This document shows, piece after piece, positions 13,711 through 15,790 of a DNA stretch of 15,790 nucleotides. The DNA comes from an uncultured Clostridia bacterium (GTDB lineage Bacteria; Bacillota; Clostridia; Oscillospirales; Oscillospiraceae). The DNA is taken from positions 1 to 15,790 of the forward strand of contig CALDMR010000052.1 in the NCBI GenBank assembly GCA_937915065.1. Direction: 5' to 3'. The notes below the pieces were generated by a model that was not told the DNA's origin, searched no databases, and was given only the letters and a program-made list of their open reading frames with translations. The first letter of the stretch is position 1, and each line of letters opens with the position of its first letter. The translations under genes were made by a program, and so were the position numbers.

Positions 13711-14742
13711 ATGAAACATGAACAATCCGCGCCCAAATTCCGTCATGGCATGGGGCCGCGGGTGGTCGCCATCGGCGGCGGCACCGGCCTTTCCACCATG
13801 CTGCGGGGGTTAAAACAGTACAGCGACAACATCACGGCCATTGTGACTGTGGCCGATGACGGCGGCGGTTCCGGTGTGCTGCGCCAGGATCTGGGAATGC
13901 CGCCGCCGGGTGATATTCGGAACTGTTTGCTGGCGCTGTCTAACACCGAACCGGTGATGAGCGAGCTGTTGGGGTACCGATTTACCGATGGTATTTTGAA
14001 AGGGCAGAGTTTTGGCAATTTGTTTCTGGCGGCGCTGAACGAAATTTCGCCCTCTTTTGATGTGGCGGTGAGCCGCATGAGCGAGGTGCTGGCTATTACC
14101 GGCCGCGTGCTTCCGGTGACCAATGAGGATGTCAATCTGGAAGCGGAGTTTGAAAATGGCGCCCGCGTGGTGGGAGAATCTAAAATTTTCCAGTGCAAGA
14201 AAGAGCAGGACTGCCGTATTCGCCGCCTGCGCATGCTCCCGGAGCATCCGCAGGCATTGGAAGAAAGCCTGGAGGCTATCCGGCGGGCAGACCTGATCCT
14301 GTTGGGGCCCGGCAGTCTGTATACCAGCATTATTCCCAATTTGCTGGTATCCGGCGTGGCCGAGGAGATTGCGGAATCGGACGCCTTGAAGCTGTATATC
14401 TGCAATGTCATGACCCAGGAGGGAGAAACGGAAGGGTATTCCGCTGCGGATCATATCCGGGCCTTGTTTACGCATGCGAATGCGCAGCTCTTTGATTATT
14501 GCCTGATCAACTCGCTGCCGATTCCGGAAGATGTTTGCCGGCGATATGCGGAAGAGGGGGCTGCGCCGATCCTTTGCGACCGGGAGGAATGTGGGGCCCT
14601 GGGTGTGAAGATGATTGAAAAACCAGTTTCCCTCGTAACGGAAGATGGAAAGGTCAAGCATGACCCCTTGGCCCTGGCGCGGGAGATTTTCGGCATTTAT
14701 TCTGAATGCGGCGCCATGCGCATCGCAGAAGGCCGGTTTTGA
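13711..14742 (+). CDS. yvcK: YvcK/CofD-like gluconeogenesis factor
   Basis: Protein of the YvcK family, required in Bacillus for growth and cell shape on gluconeogenic carbon sources; it binds UDP-sugars such as UDP-GlcNAc. It has a CofD-like fold. Length is 343 residues, slightly longer than B. subtilis YvcK (about 317), partly from a Met-Lys-His-rich N-terminal extension of about 15 residues. Visible: VVAIGGGTGLSTMLRGLK (18-35), VADDGGGSGVLRQD (47-60), PPPGDIRNCLLALS (64-77), a GNLFLAALNEI segment near 105-115, and ICNVMTQEGETEGYSAADH. TGGAGG about 8 bases before the ATG is the ribosome-binding site. It links the amino-sugar pathway (murB) with carbon control (hprK) in the same operon. Confidence 0.95.
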   Translation: MKHEQSAPKFRHGMGPRVVAIGGGTGLSTMLRGLKQYSDNITAIVTVADDGGGSGVLRQDLGMPPPGDIRNCLLALSNTEPVMSELLGYRFTDGILKGQSFGNLFLAALNEISPSFDVAVSRMSEVLAITGRVLPVTNEDVNLEAEFENGARVVGESKIFQCKKEQDCRIRRLRMLPEHPQALEESLEAIRRADLILLGPGSLYTSIIPNLLVSGVAEEIAESDALKLYICNVMTQEGETEGYSAADHIRALFTHANAQLFDYCLINSLPIPEDVCRRYAEEGAAPILCDREECGALGVKMIEKPVSLVTEDGKVKHDPLALAREIFGIYSECGAMRIAEGRF

Positions 14743-14782
14743 GCAGACTGGTATATGATAAAAGAAAGGGGAGAAAGCCGGC

Positions 14783-15697
14783 ATGTCGTTTTCCGGCGAT
14801 ACCAAGACGGAGTTGTGCCGCGCGCCGCTGCAGCGCAGCTGCTGCGCCCGGGCAGAGGCCCACGGGATTCTGCTGTTCTGCAATACGTTTCAGAAAAATT
14901 TGATCCGTATCATGACGGAAAGCCGGGCTTTTGCGCGCCGTCTTCCCAAATTATTTCATAAGGCCTTTGGCCTTTCCTTTGACCGCATGCCGGAGGACAC
15001 GGAGGGAAGCGGGAAATTGGTCTTTGAAATTACGGACAGTGCAAAGCTGGAAACGATCGTCAATGTATCTGGCTTTTCTATGGAGCAGAATTTGTCGCTG
15101 CATATCAATTTCGGCCTGCTGGAGGAGGACTGCTGCCGCACTGCTTTTCTGCGGGGGGTATTTCTGGCGGGCGGCAGTGTAACCGATCCTGCCAAGCGGT
15201 ACCATATGGAATTTGTAACGTCCCACTATAAAGTGAGCCGGGAGTTGGAAGCGCTGCTGATGGATATGGGGTTTCAGTCCCGCGCCACCACCCGTTCCGG
15301 CAATTTTATTACCTATTTCAAGCAGAGCGAACATATCGAAGATCTGCTGACGCTGTTGGGCGCGCCGGTGGCGGCCATTGACATTATGTCTGCTAAGGTG
15401 GAGAAAAATCTGCGCAATGAAATGAACCGCCGCGTCAACTGCGACACGGCCAATGTGGGCAAGGCGGTGGACGCAGCCCAGGAGCAGTTGGCGGCCATTC
15501 GCCGCCTGCGGGAGGAGGAGCGGTTGGAACAGCTGCCGCAGAAGCTCCAGGAAACGGCGCTGATGCGGGAAAAGCATCCGGAAATGACGCTGGTTCAGTT
15601 GGCGGAGACTTTCGATCCGCCGCTGACGAAATCCTGCCTGAATCACCGGCTTCGCAAGTTGGTGGAATTGGGGAAAATATCAACTGGAAAAGAGTGA
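14783..15697 (+). CDS. whiA: Sporulation/division regulator WhiA
   Basis: DNA-binding protein of the WhiA family: an N-terminal domain, a LAGLIDADG-endonuclease-like fold without nuclease function, and a C-terminal helix-turn-helix. It affects sporulation in Streptomyces and cell division and chromosome segregation in Bacillus. At 304 residues it is of normal length. Visible: MSFSGDTKTEL (1-11), FLRGVFLAGGSVTDPAKRYHMEF (122-144), VNCDTANVGKAVDAAQEQ (218-235), and the C-terminal LVQLAETFDPPLTKSCLNHR (270-289) as the DNA-binding helices. AAAGGGGAG about 9 bases upstream fixes the ATG. It is 40 bases after yvcK and the last intact gene of the operon within the window; no terminator appears within the 93 bases after it. 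Confidence 0.96.
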   Translation: MSFSGDTKTELCRAPLQRSCCARAEAHGILLFCNTFQKNLIRIMTESRAFARRLPKLFHKAFGLSFDRMPEDTEGSGKLVFEITDSAKLETIVNVSGFSMEQNLSLHINFGLLEEDCCRTAFLRGVFLAGGSVTDPAKRYHMEFVTSHYKVSRELEALLMDMGFQSRATTRSGNFITYFKQSEHIEDLLTLLGAPVAAIDIMSAKVEKNLRNEMNRRVNCDTANVGKAVDAAQEQLAAIRRLREEERLEQLPQKLQETALMREKHPEMTLVQLAETFDPPLTKSCLNHRLRKLVELGKISTGKE

Positions 15698-15702
15698 ATT
15701 AT

Positions 15703-15780
15703 ATGAATCGCAAGGAAAAGGCAACCGGTTATCACGATAAAGGCTATAATTGCTGCCAGTGCCCGTGTAGCTGCTCGTAA
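15703..15780 (+). CDS. 25-residue Cys-rich reading frame, possibly the broken start of a C_GCAxxG_C_C redox-type protein
   Basis: Begins with ATG 5 bases after the whiA stop and ends at TAA 15778-15780; a weak GAG lies 8 bases upstream. The peptide starts MNRKEKATGYHDKGYNCCQ and ends CPCSCS, with five Cys in the last nine residues. The start resembles the N-terminus of the C_GCAxxG_C_C family (RKEKA...GYNCxQ), proteins of about 130-150 residues of unknown redox function. After the GYNCCQ motif the family similarity stops and a stop codon follows. Dropping one base after codon CAG gives an open frame (QARVAARKARE) to the window end, so a frameshift or base error is possible. It may instead be a real small peptide. 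The window ends 10 bases later, so this cannot be settled here. Confidence 0.4.
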   Translation: MNRKEKATGYHDKGYNCCQCPCSCS

Positions 15781-15790
15781 AGCACGTGAG

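Overview
The window reads as low-to-mid-GC-type Firmicutes chromosome, most likely an anaerobic Clostridia (Oscillospiraceae/Ruminococcaceae-like) organism. The grounds are two conserved gene neighbourhoods, der-plsY-gpsA and hprK-(glk)-murB-rapZ-yvcK-whiA, a zinc-ribbon type bL28, strong Shine-Dalgarno sites and sigma-A-like promoters. This is inferred from gene content only. No mobile element, CRISPR array, tRNA or rRNA was seen.

Layout. (1) Bases 1-2876, plus strand: the 3' part of der (ribosome-assembly GTPase), plsY and gpsA. The genes overlap or nearly touch; plsY and gpsA together make lysophosphatidic acid for membrane lipid synthesis. A strong bidirectional terminator (2893-2937) closes this block. 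(2) Bases 2936-8461: a sugar-use locus. A SorC/LsrR-type repressor on the minus strand is divergent from a five-gene plus-strand operon: FGGY sugar kinase, ribulose-phosphate-3-epimerase-like protein, class II ketose-phosphate aldolase, YjbQ/UPF0047 protein, and an archaeal-type triosephosphate-isomerase-like protein. Both promoters are visible, and a copy of the element GCACATnTGTAACT lies just downstream of each predicted start site; these are likely operators of the regulator. (3) Bases 8486-8804: monocistronic rpmB (bL28) on the minus strand with its own promoter and a TTCG-loop terminator. (4) Bases 8883-9871: a single-gene ribokinase unit with promoter and terminator. (5) Bases 9874 to 15697: hprK, an ROK glucokinase, murB, rapZ, yvcK and whiA in one tight plus-strand operon joining catabolite control, glucose phosphorylation and cell-wall precursor synthesis. 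(6) Bases 15703-15780: a 25-codon Cys-rich reading frame that looks like the broken start of a C_GCAxxG_C_C redox-type protein.

The most interesting part is the locus at 2936-8461. Its enzymes suggest this logic: phosphorylate a ketose, epimerise it at C3, cleave it to triose phosphate(s), and isomerise the triose. The substrate cannot be read from sequence. There is no transporter or dehydrogenase in the unit, and several members differ from housekeeping relatives: Glu in place of the usual Met after the metal His in the epimerase, no GGQED-type loop in the aldolase, an enlarged YjbQ, and an archaeal-type rather than bacterial TIM. It could be an undescribed ketose or tetrulose/pentulose pathway. 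All reading frames in the window except the last small one appear intact. No gene-free stretch exceeds 300 bases; the longest are 3881-4096 and 8719-8946, and both are largely promoter DNA.
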